Shown: piece by piece, positions 8,427-17,815 of the stretch | How positions within the stretch are numbered: the stretch's first letter is position 1 | Layout: every line of letters starts with the position of its first letter | Assembly (NCBI GenBank): GCA_002070755.1 | Contig: MWDY01000176.1 | Span: 1 to 64,000, forward strand | Source: Spirochaetes bacterium ADurb.Bin110 | GTDB lineage: Bacteria; Spirochaetota; Spirochaetia; Treponematales; Rectinemataceae | Reading direction: 5' to 3' | DNA: 64,000 nucleotides | Notes under the pieces: generated by a model | The model's input: the letters and a program-made list of their open reading frames with translations, nothing else | Told to the model about the DNA's origin: nothing | The model's database searches: none | Made by a program: the position numbers and the translations under genes

Positions 8427-9299
8427 CTATTCAATAAGATGAATTTGAGCATGTAATCCTGGAATACCCACGCTCATCTCAACAAGACCCTGTTTGTTTT
8501 CGATTTCGGAACCAGGAATAACATAAGCTTTCAAATAAGAAAGCATAGCCAATGTTCTTTTGATCGATGGTGTTTTGACTTCAATACAACCTCCGTCCCT
8601 CATTGACCTCATTGGCTTAATCTGCCCCTCCTCATCTATGCCTTCTTGCACAATTGGCAAGAATCCCATCATCGCTCGTCGTGCAGATTTTATAAGTCTC
8701 TCAATTTCATCAAATTTCCCTGCTTCAAGAAGATCTGCTGAGACAATCCATGAGCCACCACAAGCCAACACATTCTTCAAAGAAAGATATTCATGAATAT
8801 TATTTTCCTGAATTCCTCCTGTAGGGATGAATGACACTTGCTGATACACTGACCTAAATGCATTAAGAGCCTTAACTCCACCAGAGACCTCTGCAGGAAA
8901 AAATTTCAAAATATTAAGGCCCATAGCCATAGCTTGCTCTATAAGCGAAGGGTTATTTACTCCTGGAAAAACAGGAACATTCCTTCCCAAACAGTATTCA
9001 CATATTGATGGATTAAAACCTGGAGAGACAATAAATTGTGCTCCTGCCAAAAGAGCTGCATCTACTTCATCTTTTTTCGTTACTGTTCCAGCACCTACAA
9101 GAATATCCTCATAGCATGATGCAAACTTCTCGATTACTTTAGGTGCAGCTTTTGTCCTAAAAGTAATCTCAGCAACAGACAACCCACCTCCACGAAGTGC
9201 TTTAGCAAGACCGTCTACCATCTCCGCAGAATCAATCTTTATTACAGGGATAAGGCTATTTTTATAAAACAGTTCTTTAATTTCCTCTTTTTTTGCCAT
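8427..9299 (-). CDS. eda: KDPG/KHG aldolase with C-terminal extension
   Basis: 290 residues; the first 210 are a class I 2-keto-3-deoxy-6-phosphogluconate aldolase with the general base in AEITFRT, the VGAGTVT phosphate-loop region, and the Schiff-base lysine in ILKFFPAE. It cleaves KDPG to pyruvate and glyceraldehyde-3-phosphate, finishing the uronate pathway. About 80 residues beyond the normal C-terminus have no family I recognise; a dispersed-motif copy (8590-8601, RDGGC) lies within them. It is cotranscribed with kdgK. Confidence 0.88.
   Translation of the reverse strand: MAKKEEIKELFYKNSLIPVIKIDSAEMVDGLAKALRGGGLSVAEITFRTKAAPKVIEKFASCYEDILVGAGTVTKKDEVDAALLAGAQFIVSPGFNPSICEYCLGRNVPVFPGVNNPSLIEQAMAMGLNILKFFPAEVSGGVKALNAFRSVYQQVSFIPTGGIQENNIHEYLSLKNVLACGGSWIVSADLLEAGKFDEIERLIKSARRAMMGFLPIVQEGIDEEGQIKPMRSMRDGGCIEVKTPSIKRTLAMLSYLKAYVIPGSEIENKQGLVEMSVGIPGLHAQIHLIE
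8590..8601 (+). repeat. Dispersed motif CCTCCGTCCCTC, inside eda extension
   Basis: Read as RDGGC in the non-standard C-terminal extension of the aldolase. Confidence 0.85.
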
Positions 9300-9430
9300 C
9301 TTATAATCCTTAAAAATCTATGTTATGTGTTAGTCCACATAGCTAAAGCAAAATCTCGTCTTTAGCTAGAACCGAAAAAGTCCAGGTCAACATAATATTT
9401 TTTTAGTCCTATTTGTCTCTTTTGCGTAAT

Positions 9431-9441
9431 CCTCCGTCCCC
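9431..9441 (+). repeat. Dispersed motif CCTCCGTCCCC, intergenic
   Basis: It lies in the 281-base spacer between eda and the YhcH-family gene, which holds no other recognised feature. Confidence 0.85.
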
Positions 9442-9580
9442 TATTTCCTCCCCTATTTTCTCCGATTTCCTTAGTAAGCAATTCCCAATCAATATTCAAG
9501 CCAGATAAAACTTTTCCAATATCTTCATCTTGGCTTCCTGATTGAAATCAATAAGCCATGCATTTTTCAAGCCTTAATGA

Positions 9581-10039
9581 CTATATAGCCACTTTTACCA
9601 CAACTTTTCTCACCGATTCCGCCAATGCTCCCGCTTTCATACATGGCCGATGCGCATCCTCAGGGAAAAAAATAGCGAGTTGTTCAGCGCTCATCGCTAG
9701 AACATTAGCATTTCTATCTGTTGGTAAGGCATAGAATTCTATATCAGGCTTGTAAGGCTCAATGACTTTGAGTGCATTCACTGGCAGCACCTCAATGATT
9801 TCTTTTCCTGAAATCATCATTTGAATGTCTATATATTCTCGATGAGATTCAAATCTGCACTCTGAATGTTCTTTAGCAGTATATTCTTGAATGAGCGCAA
9901 AGACAGCATCGCCTTCAATAGAATACTTCCCTATTGAAAGCTGACGCCAAAGTCCCTTATGGAGCCAATCAAAAGCAATATCTAGATTCTTGCTAAGTCC
10001 TCGATATCTCGATAATTCCGAAAGCATGCTGACAATCAT
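9581..10039 (-). CDS. YhcH/YjgK/YiaL family protein (DUF386)
   Basis: 152 residues. The family is a small cupin-like beta-sandwich often encoded with sialic-acid or uronate genes, thought to bind or isomerise/open a sugar. Family features are the HREYIDIQ segment, the EVLPVN stretch and FFPEDAHRPCM near the C-terminus with metal-ligand His residues. It lies in the hexuronate cluster on the same strand as kduI, kduD, eda and kdgK, with spacers of 208 and 281 bases on either side. The exact reaction is uncertain. Confidence 0.82.
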   Translation of the reverse strand: MIVSMLSELSRYRGLSKNLDIAFDWLHKGLWRQLSIGKYSIEGDAVFALIQEYTAKEHSECRFESHREYIDIQMMISGKEIIEVLPVNALKVIEPYKPDIEFYALPTDRNANVLAMSAEQLAIFFPEDAHRPCMKAGALAESVRKVVVKVAI

Positions 10040-10105
10040 TTTCTTACTCCTTATATAGGGATTTCTGAATTAATAAATAATCGCTCTTGGTAATTATTCA
10101 ATAAA

Positions 10106-10116
10106 CCTCCGTCCCT
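10106..10116 (+). repeat. Dispersed motif CCTCCGTCCCT, intergenic
   Basis: It lies in the spacer between the YhcH-family gene and kduD. Confidence 0.85.
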
Positions 10117-10247
10117 AGAGCTATACACTAGAGCTATACAGAGCCGCAGGACCAGGACCCATCCGCCCTCTAGATAATAACCACTCATGGTGCCCATATG
10201 TCAGACTATTTTAATCCTGCATTCCTCACATCTACTTGTTATGACTG

Positions 10248-11009
10248 TTATCTAGCCAGCCAACCACCATCGACGGCGATAGTATACCCATTCACATAGT
10301 CGCTCGCTGATGATGCTAAGAAGACTGCAGCGCCCTTCACATCCTCGGGCGTGCCCCATCGACCCGCTGGTATGCGACCCAAGATCTCCTCTGACCGCTC
10401 TCTATCTGCTCTAAGCTCCGCTGTATTGTTCGTTGCCATATAGCCTGGAGCAATTGCGTTCACATTGATCTGATATTTAGCCCATTCATTCGCCAATAAT
10501 CTTGTCAGACCCATCACGGCACTTTTCGATGCTGTATAAGACGGCACCCTTATTCCTCCCTGGAATGAAAGCATCGATGCGATATTGATGATCTTTCCTC
10601 CCGTCCCTTGTTCGATATATTTTCGCGCCACTGCCTGGCTAAAGAAGAATACTGTCTTGGCATTTAGGTCCATCACATCGTCCCAATCTTTCTCCTTAAA
10701 ATTAATTGCATCCTCTCGCCTAATAATTCCAGCATTGTTGACCAAAATATCCACTCGTCCAAAAGTGCTTATAGTCTTATCTAAGATGCCCTGAATAGGC
10801 TCGATTGTCAGAAGGTTTGCTACAATCTCCAGGTATTTGCGCCCTTGTGCCTCTATGACACTAGCCGTCTCTTTTGATGGCACATAATCTACTCCTACAA
10901 CATTTGCTCCGGCTTCTGCCAGCGCAATGCTCATTCCCTGCCCAAGGCCGGTCGAACTACCCGTTACAATCGCCACTTTACCATCAAGCCTAAATTTATC
11001 CAAAATCAT
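10248..11009 (-). CDS. kduD: 2-deoxy-D-gluconate 3-dehydrogenase (KduD)
   Basis: 253 residues from the chosen ATG (11009), exactly the length of E. coli KduD; a longer frame reaching 11078 would add a non-conserved stretch and overlap kduI. A strong GGAGAAGGAG ribosome site decides the start. It is an SDR enzyme: TGSSTGLGQG nucleotide motif, NNAGI, catalytic Ser and YTASKSAV (Tyr-x-x-x-Lys). It reduces 2,5-diketo-3-deoxygluconate (DKII) to KDG after KduI. It sits 28 bases downstream of kduI. Confidence 0.9.
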   Translation of the reverse strand: MILDKFRLDGKVAIVTGSSTGLGQGMSIALAEAGANVVGVDYVPSKETASVIEAQGRKYLEIVANLLTIEPIQGILDKTISTFGRVDILVNNAGIIRREDAINFKEKDWDDVMDLNAKTVFFFSQAVARKYIEQGTGGKIINIASMLSFQGGIRVPSYTASKSAVMGLTRLLANEWAKYQINVNAIAPGYMATNNTAELRADRERSEEILGRIPAGRWGTPEDVKGAAVFLASSASDYVNGYTIAVDGGWLAR

Positions 11010-11037
11010 GCTCCTTCTCCTTTCAATATAGATTAGT

Positions 11038-11868
11038 TCAACGTAGATCAGCCATATCCACATTATCCATATCATCAAATGTCTGGTTTTCCCCGGCCAT
11101 ACCCCAAATAAAGGTATATTTCCCAGTTCCTACCCCTGCATGAATCGACCAACTCGGACTGATTACAGCCTGCTCGTTTCGTACCACAATATGACGCGTT
11201 TCCTTAGGTTTACCCATCAAATGGAATACGACTCTGTCGTCTGGCATATCAAAATACAGATATGCCTCCATTCGCCTCTCGTGTGTATGCACCGGCATTG
11301 TATTCCAGACACTCCCTTCCGAAAATGTCGTCATACCCATTACAAGCTGACATGTTTCAAGAACTGTCGGATGAATATATTGATTGATCACTCTTTTATT
11401 GCATTCCGCATCACTACCCAACGCCACATGGTTCGCTTGATCAAGAGTAATGAGCCTTGTTCTACATGCTCTATGAGCAGGTGCGCTATTAAAATAGAAT
11501 CTTGCTGGCTCCTTTGGATTCTTGCTTGAAAATACAACATATTTTGAACCCATTGAGATATATAGAGCATCCCGTTGTCCAACCTCATAGGTGGTGCCAT
11601 CTACCTCGATAGATCCCTTTCCTCCTATATTGATAATTCCCATCTCTCGCCGTTCTAGAAAAAAATTTGTCCCCAATTCTTTGCTCACTGGTAAAGCAAC
11701 AGGGACGGAGGTTGGGACAATGCCTCCAATTATCATCCTATCTACATGGCTATAGATGGCTGTCATATCTCCAACAACAAAGACTTTCTCAACCAAAAAA
11801 GCCTTGCGCAAATCCTCTGTCCCCATTTTTTTTGCAAACTCAGAATTAATCGCTTCTCGAATTTCCAT
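11038..11868 (-). CDS. kduI: 5-keto-4-deoxyuronate isomerase (KduI)
   Basis: 276 residues, collinear with E. coli KduI (278). Zn-binding residues are visible in HTHERRMEAYLYF, and the C-terminal SPSWSIHAGVGTGKYTFIWGM segment is highly typical. It isomerises 4-deoxy-L-threo-5-hexosulose uronate, the product of pectin or glycosaminoglycan lyases, to DKII. The start has AAGGAG. A dispersed-motif copy (11702-11711) encodes PTSVPV in a variable loop. It leads the minus-strand cluster, divergent from the IclR regulator. Confidence 0.93.
   Translation of the reverse strand: MEIREAINSEFAKKMGTEDLRKAFLVEKVFVVGDMTAIYSHVDRMIIGGIVPTSVPVALPVSKELGTNFFLERREMGIINIGGKGSIEVDGTTYEVGQRDALYISMGSKYVVFSSKNPKEPARFYFNSAPAHRACRTRLITLDQANHVALGSDAECNKRVINQYIHPTVLETCQLVMGMTTFSEGSVWNTMPVHTHERRMEAYLYFDMPDDRVVFHLMGKPKETRHIVVRNEQAVISPSWSIHAGVGTGKYTFIWGMAGENQTFDDMDNVDMADLR
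11702..11711 (+). repeat. Dispersed motif GGGACGGAGG, inside kduI
   Basis: Read by kduI as PTSVPV, in a loop just after the GGI segment. It is in the minority orientation for this replichore. Confidence 0.85.
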
Positions 11869-11968
11869 CTTTGCTCCTTGTATGATAAATTATTGGTACA
11901 TGATTTTTAGGTTTTGATGCCAATATTTGGCATTGTGCCTAAAGATAATTAGTAAAAACGATTCCACA

Positions 11969-11989
11969 ATATGGAACCCTATTCCATAT
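11969..11989. promoter_or_regulatory. IclR-type operator palindrome between kduI and the regulator
   Basis: ATATGGAA (11969-11976) and TTCCATAT (11982-11989) form a perfect 8-bp inverted repeat with a 5-base spacer. A second TTCC (11962-11965) overlaps the left arm to give a further half-palindrome. IclR/KdgR-family proteins commonly bind such sites in divergent spacers, so this is the likely operator for both directions. No binding data are available. Confidence 0.6.
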
Positions 11990-12061
11990 AATAGCTTGCT
12001 TTTCTATCTTGTCAATACTAAAATAAATCTTTATGGTTAAAATAGGAATAAAGGAGGCCCT

Positions 12062-12832
12062 ATGGCCGATATGAAGGTACAGTCTCTCGATCGCGCCTTC
12101 GATATACTCGAAATCCTTGCACGAGAGCCAATTGGTCTTACCCTTGCAGAGATTTCTGCAGAGTCAGATCTTCCTCGCAGTACGACTTTTCGTTTGCTCT
12201 CTGTTCTTCTTCAGCGCGATTATGTGCGAAAAGGCTCAAACGATAACTGTTATCGGCTGGGGCCAGGTTTTATCGAGCTTTCTAGCAACTATCTGAATAG
12301 TCTAGAGCTCAAGACGGAATCTGCTCCGTTCATGCGCGAACTCGCATCCTCATTGGGAACAATCGTATTTCTTGCACGTCGTCAAGGAAATATGATGGTT
12401 TATATGGACAAAGAAGATCAATTCACCAGTCTTAGGAAATATGCAATCATAGGAGAACAAAGGCCTATCTATTGTACATCTCTAGGGAAGGCTCTCATAT
12501 TAGACATGGATGATGAAGAAATTCGCAATCTTCTCCCCGGTACTGTATTGCAGAAATTTGGTCCAAACACACATATTGATGTGGAATCTCTCATAAAAGA
12601 TATTCATATCTGTAAAGCCAGAGGGTGGACTCACGACAATGAGGAAGCAGAGCCTGGAGTAAACTGTGTCGCAGCTCCTATCCGTGACTATCGCGGTCAA
12701 ATCATCGCTTCCATCAGTACATCCTGGCTTTTGGAAATTCGACCCGAATTGGAGGCGGAAAAAGTCGCCTCATTCGTAGTCAAGGCAGCTAGTGGAATAT
12801 CAAGAGCAATGGGATTTGCCGAAAGACCCTGA
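12062..12832 (+). CDS. IclR-family transcriptional regulator (KdgR-like)
   Basis: 256 residues: N-terminal winged helix (residues about 5-65, with LTLAEISAESDLPRSTTFRL as the recognition unit) and a C-terminal IclR effector domain (YCTSLGKALIL and CVAAPIRDYRG). It probably represses the kdu/kdg genes and is relieved by KDG or a related keto-acid, as in Dickeya KdgR; the ligand is inferred from context. GGAGG lies just before the ATG. It is divergent from kduI across a spacer holding a palindromic operator. Confidence 0.88.
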   Translation: MADMKVQSLDRAFDILEILAREPIGLTLAEISAESDLPRSTTFRLLSVLLQRDYVRKGSNDNCYRLGPGFIELSSNYLNSLELKTESAPFMRELASSLGTIVFLARRQGNMMVYMDKEDQFTSLRKYAIIGEQRPIYCTSLGKALILDMDDEEIRNLLPGTVLQKFGPNTHIDVESLIKDIHICKARGWTHDNEEAEPGVNCVAAPIRDYRGQIIASISTSWLLEIRPELEAEKVASFVVKAASGISRAMGFAERP

Positions 12833-12935
12833 AAAATTGCAATAAGCCAGACTTCTAAAAAAGAAATCTAATCTAGACAAGAAATAAACAATTCACCTGC
12901 GATGCATTCGCCTGTGGCAAGCGATAATTCTCTTC

Positions 12936-13160
12936 TTAGGCTTGTTTTACTTCTTTTACCTGTGGCACTGCTTTCTTGAGGTACGCCTCAATGCCTTGCT
13001 TGAGGGTCATCATAGAATAAGGACATGCACCGCACGCTCCTGTGAGTCTTACTTTAACCACACCATCATCGCTCACAGATACAAGCTCTATATCTCCTCC
13101 ATCCGCTTTGAGAGATGGCCGCACATTTTCAATCGCAGATTTAACCTGATCGAACAGCAT
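12936..13160 (-). CDS. NifU-like C-terminal domain protein (Fe-S scaffold)
   Basis: 74 residues, a stand-alone NifU C-terminal (Nfu) domain: VRPSLKADGGDIELV followed by the cluster-binding CGACP. Such small proteins carry or deliver a 4Fe-4S cluster to apoproteins. The window contains several Fe-S clients (Rnf subunits and the partial protein at the left edge). It is a single-gene unit, convergent with the regulator and divergent from parA. Confidence 0.88.
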   Translation of the reverse strand: MLFDQVKSAIENVRPSLKADGGDIELVSVSDDGVVKVRLTGACGACPYSMMTLKQGIEAYLKKAVPQVKEVKQA

Positions 13161-13423
13161 TCTTATCTCCTATACTTAAATTAAATTATCAAATTTGACT
13201 CAAAAAGGTCAAGGAGGGCCGGCTAAATCCTTGCTGGCTTAGACTTTTTATCTTGTCATAAACAATCCACAAAGTCGACTAATTGAAGACTAATAGACAC
13301 AATAATGCAAAGACCATTTCCGATATGTATGTAATTGTATCAAATGCCTTTTTGTACGCTAAACCTATATAGCTGAAGCTCGCCCAATATGCTAGAATCG
13401 GCATAGCATATCGGGAAGGCAAA

Positions 13424-14179
13424 ATGGCTCGCATTATCGTATTTGTCAACCAAAAGGGTGGTGTAGGGAAAACTACGAGCGCTATCAATATCGGCACATC
13501 CCTAGCCCTGCAGTATAAAAAAACCCTCCTCATAGACTTCGATCCCCAAGGAAACCTCACATCTGGGATCGGGGGCAAGCTATCCCACACCAATATTTAT
13601 CACGTTATTTCCGGCCTTGCGGAGATACAGCAGATTATTCAACCAGTTCCAGTACCGCGCCTTTTCTTGGCTCCTTCATCAGTGGACCTCAGTGGTGCAA
13701 CTATCGAGCTCGTCGATCGTCCTGACAGGAATGACTATCTGAGACGTGCAATAGCTCCTGTAGTGGATGACTATGAATATATACTTATAGACTGTCCTCC
13801 GTCCCTCGGAGTGCTAACATTGAATGGGCTGGCAGCCGCGACGGAAGTCATAATACCGCTCCAATGCGAATACTTCGCTCTAGAGGGACTTTCGCTGATT
13901 ATCCAGACTATCGGGCTTGTGCAAAAGAGCATCAATCCTTCTTTGAGAATCAGTGGCATCCTGCTCACCATGTTCGATGCTCGCACAAGGCTTTCTCAAG
14001 AGGTCGTCAGGCAAGTAACCGAATACTTCAAGGACAAGGTTTTCAAGACAATCATTCCGCGAAATGTCCGCCTCTCAGAAGCTCCATCGCATGGACTTCC
14101 TGCTATCATGTATGATCCCACCTGCATTGGGGCAAAGAGCTATGAGGCTGTAACGAAGGAGATCATAAGCCGTGGCTAA
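13424..14179 (+). CDS. parA: Chromosome partitioning ATPase ParA/Soj
   Basis: 251 residues with the deviant Walker A KGGVGKTTSAIN, switch motif DFDPQGN and the DCPPSLGVLT Walker B region. It works with ParB and parS to segregate origins. It overlaps parB by 8 bases. A copy of the dispersed motif (13796-13807) coincides with the conserved CPPSLG codons, so here the match may be due to protein constraint. A perfect parS site is present at 44152. Confidence 0.95.
   Translation: MARIIVFVNQKGGVGKTTSAINIGTSLALQYKKTLLIDFDPQGNLTSGIGGKLSHTNIYHVISGLAEIQQIIQPVPVPRLFLAPSSVDLSGATIELVDRPDRNDYLRRAIAPVVDDYEYILIDCPPSLGVLTLNGLAAATEVIIPLQCEYFALEGLSLIIQTIGLVQKSINPSLRISGILLTMFDARTRLSQEVVRQVTEYFKDKVFKTIIPRNVRLSEAPSHGLPAIMYDPTCIGAKSYEAVTKEIISRG
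13796..13807 (+). repeat. Motif match CCTCCGTCCCTC, inside parA
   Basis: It coincides with codons for the conserved CPPSL of ParA; it may be chance codon use rather than an acquired copy. Confidence 0.6.
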
Positions 14180-15083
14180 ATTCGGTCTTGGAAAAGGGCT
14201 TGGAGCCTTGATTCCCGAACATCAGCAGTTTTTTGAACAATCTCTTGAAGAACCATCCGCATCTATTGTAAAGCTTGTATCAATGGAAGATCTGGTTCCC
14301 AATCCAGATCAACCAAGAAAAACCTTTGCTCAGGAATCATTAGATGAGCTTGCTGAATCTATTCGGCGTCATGGACTTCTGCAGCCGCTTCTCGTGCATC
14401 AAGAAAAATCGGGGAAGTATATCATTATTGCAGGTGAACGAAGGTATCGCGCTGCACAGATAGCAGGGCTGGAACAACTACCTGTCATCGTGCGAAGCCA
14501 AGATGACGAAAACCATCGAATAGAACTATCTCTAGTAGAAAATATCCAGCGCGAAGACCTTGATCCTATCGAAGAAGCTCAAGCTTACGCAAAGCTGATG
14601 GAGATAACCGGTGCCACGCAAGAACGCGTAGCTGAAATGGTAGGCAAAAGCCGCGTCGCTGTCGCGAATACCCTTCGCCTTCTCAAGCTTCCAGAAGACA
14701 TGCAAGCTCCTATCAAACAAGGTATTATCAGCCCTGGACACGCCAGAGCTCTTCTTTCCATAGAAGATGAGACAAAACGCAGAAAGCTCTTCGAACATAT
14801 CCAACAGAATAATCTATCAGTTCGCCAAGCAGAACAGGAAGCTCAAAGAATCCAGGGTTTGCTCCAAGGCCAGCGGACAAAATCTAAAAAACAGTTGGTC
14901 TCTCCTAAGGCAATTGAAGAGCCTCCTCTAGATCCCCTTCTAAAAGAGCTCATGGAAAAACTAATCGAAAGATTAGGTACAAAAGTCGAGATATCAGGCA
15001 GTATTGATACTGGTACTATTAAAATCCATTACTTCTCCCAAGAGGACCTTGAGCGGATCTATGAAATTCTTAAGATTGAATGA
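14172..15083 (+). CDS. parB: Chromosome partitioning protein ParB/Spo0J
   Basis: 303 residues, with a GTG start overlapping parA. The N-terminal KGLGALIP ParA-interacting peptide, the NPDQPRKTF and GERRYRAAQIAG CTPase boxes, the ENIQREDLDPIEEA region, and a central helix-turn-helix (TQERVAEMVGKSRVAVANTLRLLKLP) are all visible. It binds parS (one perfect site at 44152-44167) and slides as a CTP clamp. The C-terminal third is the dimerisation domain. Confidence 0.95.
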   Translation: MAKFGLGKGLGALIPEHQQFFEQSLEEPSASIVKLVSMEDLVPNPDQPRKTFAQESLDELAESIRRHGLLQPLLVHQEKSGKYIIIAGERRYRAAQIAGLEQLPVIVRSQDDENHRIELSLVENIQREDLDPIEEAQAYAKLMEITGATQERVAEMVGKSRVAVANTLRLLKLPEDMQAPIKQGIISPGHARALLSIEDETKRRKLFEHIQQNNLSVRQAEQEAQRIQGLLQGQRTKSKKQLVSPKAIEEPPLDPLLKELMEKLIERLGTKVEISGSIDTGTIKIHYFSQEDLERIYEILKIE

Positions 15084-16131
15084 AATTTTCTTGGATACTC
15101 AATATTCTCACCGCCAATTGAAAGCCAATAGAGACAATGAAGACTCTCGGGAAGACTTTCGGGGACGGAGGTTGCGAACTTTCCAAGCCGCCCTCCGTTT
15201 GTTTGCTGTGATCCCCATTTTGCTGTTGGTTTTTCTTGTGGATCTCCCGGCTCAACAATCGCTGCCATCATCAGGATCTCAAAGTGCAAAAAGCATCTCT
15301 AGAATAAGCGCTCCTCTGCCAGAGCTCTTTAATGCGGCTTTGCCCAAATACATCAGTTTTCAGCTAGGATCTCCCATCCTTCGCACATCTGAACATATTG
15401 GAGGCGAGCTTTTGTTAGCTCCGTCCCTCGATGGTGTCTCGATTATCACGAACCACATAAAAGCTTCTGCAAAGGAGACCAATCTTATCATCGAAGCTCT
15501 GATCTTCCTGCCTAATAGCCAAACCCCTAGTCCATCTTCAATCTCTGCTCAGCTTGATTCGCTAGGGCTAATATTCAACCAGTTTTCTTCGATTCAGGGC
15601 ATTCAGTATTGGTCGGCAAGTAGAAAAATAATGCGCACTCTCTATTTGGAATCATACCGAATCGACAACCCAAAGAGCAGAAATAGAATCAGCGATCCAT
15701 CAACAGCATCTGAATTGAAAGCTCTTCTTTTAAAACCTATGTACCTCCACCAGAAAGATCAAACATTCGATGCAATAATATTAGAAGTCCATTGTGCTAT
15801 TACAGATTCTGCCTTTCTTATGACCAACAAGAATATGATCCCTATGCGCATGATCACCATTCCTGTCTTGCCAGAAAATGGGCTTCGCACAGGATTTTTT
15901 GCAGCTCCGTCCCCCAATGGTATTCTTCTTTATTTTGTCACTTCAGTTCAATCGCCCTCGATTGCACGAGATCGAGTCTTTGAATCAGCATCAAATAAAG
16001 CACTTGCACTTCTGCATTGGTTCATTGAGAAAGCATCCTTCCAAAAACTTATAGATCCCGTTACCATCCCCTGGAATTTCGATGACTTGCCTGAAGATGT
16101 TCGAGTATCAGCGATACCCAGCAAGATATGA
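15061..16131 (+). CDS. Unrecognised protein with an N-terminal membrane/signal segment, third gene after parAB
   Basis: 356 residues from the ATG at 15061, which overlaps the parB end by 23 bases; an upstream in-frame start at 15004 would overlap more and is less likely. A hydrophobic segment near residues 45-62 (LFAVIPILLLVFLVDL) follows an unusually long, Arg-rich N-terminus, suggesting a signal anchor or late signal peptide. The remainder looks like a soluble extracytoplasmic domain with no family I recognise. Three dispersed-motif copies lie in it (RGRRL, APSLD, APSPN), the first just before the hydrophobic segment. Confidence 0.6.
   Translation: MKFLRLNEIFLDTQYSHRQLKANRDNEDSREDFRGRRLRTFQAALRLFAVIPILLLVFLVDLPAQQSLPSSGSQSAKSISRISAPLPELFNAALPKYISFQLGSPILRTSEHIGGELLLAPSLDGVSIITNHIKASAKETNLIIEALIFLPNSQTPSPSSISAQLDSLGLIFNQFSSIQGIQYWSASRKIMRTLYLESYRIDNPKSRNRISDPSTASELKALLLKPMYLHQKDQTFDAIILEVHCAITDSAFLMTNKNMIPMRMITIPVLPENGLRTGFFAAPSPNGILLYFVTSVQSPSIARDRVFESASNKALALLHWFIEKASFQKLIDPVTIPWNFDDLPEDVRVSAIPSKI
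15162..15171 (+). repeat. Dispersed motif GGGACGGAGG, inside the gene after parB
   Basis: Read as RGRRL immediately before the hydrophobic segment. It is in the minority orientation. Confidence 0.8.
15419..15429 (+). repeat. Dispersed motif (G)CTCCGTCCCTC, inside the gene after parB
   Basis: A nine-base core match with G instead of C in front; read as APSLD. Confidence 0.7.
15905..15914 (+). repeat. Dispersed motif (G)CTCCGTCCCC, inside the gene after parB
   Basis: A core match read as APSPN. Confidence 0.7.
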
Positions 16132-16219
16132 TCGGCTATTCTAGTTAAATCCATTTGCCTTCACAACAAAAATCTATGCTTGAAATGCTATAAAACTATT
16201 AAAACCTTCCAAGTCTTGA

Positions 16220-17575
<1,356 letters not shown>

Positions 17576-17643
17576 GAAGCAGCCTAAGGGCTCTCTAGAA
17601 GCTTTTTCAAAGAGCTGTCCTTAAATAGCATCCCTTAAGAGTT

Positions 17644-17654
17644 CCTCCGTCCCC
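17644..17654 (+). repeat. Dispersed motif CCTCCGTCCCC, intergenic
   Basis: The first of two copies in the eno-VIT spacer, 57 bases apart. Confidence 0.85.
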
Positions 17655-17700
17655 ATGCTGCCCGATGATGCGCTGTGCTCCGAGGTTAACTATACCTAAA

Positions 17701-17712
17701 CCTCCGTCCCTC
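17701..17712 (+). repeat. Dispersed motif CCTCCGTCCCTC, intergenic
   Basis: The second copy in the eno-VIT spacer, with the full AAACCTCCGTCCCTCA consensus context. Confidence 0.88.
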
Positions 17713-17815
17713 ATGGTTACCTCATGACTGCTTTTATAATAAAATAGATAATTATCAAAACCGCCAGAATTCATCATGGAGCTTGTTTCAACAGGCAATG
17801 GCATAAGGAGATTCT

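Noticed and set aside
10588..10600. CCTCCCGTCCC in kduD
   Set aside because: It resembles the dispersed motif but has an extra C; not counted.
11010..11078. Longer N-terminus for KduD
   Set aside because: It would overlap kduI and add a hydrophobic stretch absent from KduD; the ATG at 11009 has a strong ribosome site and gives exactly 253 residues.
13796..13807. parA copy as evidence of motif insertion
   Set aside because: The codons encode the universally conserved CPPSL of ParA, so protein constraint could explain most of the match; counted but not used as evidence of gain.
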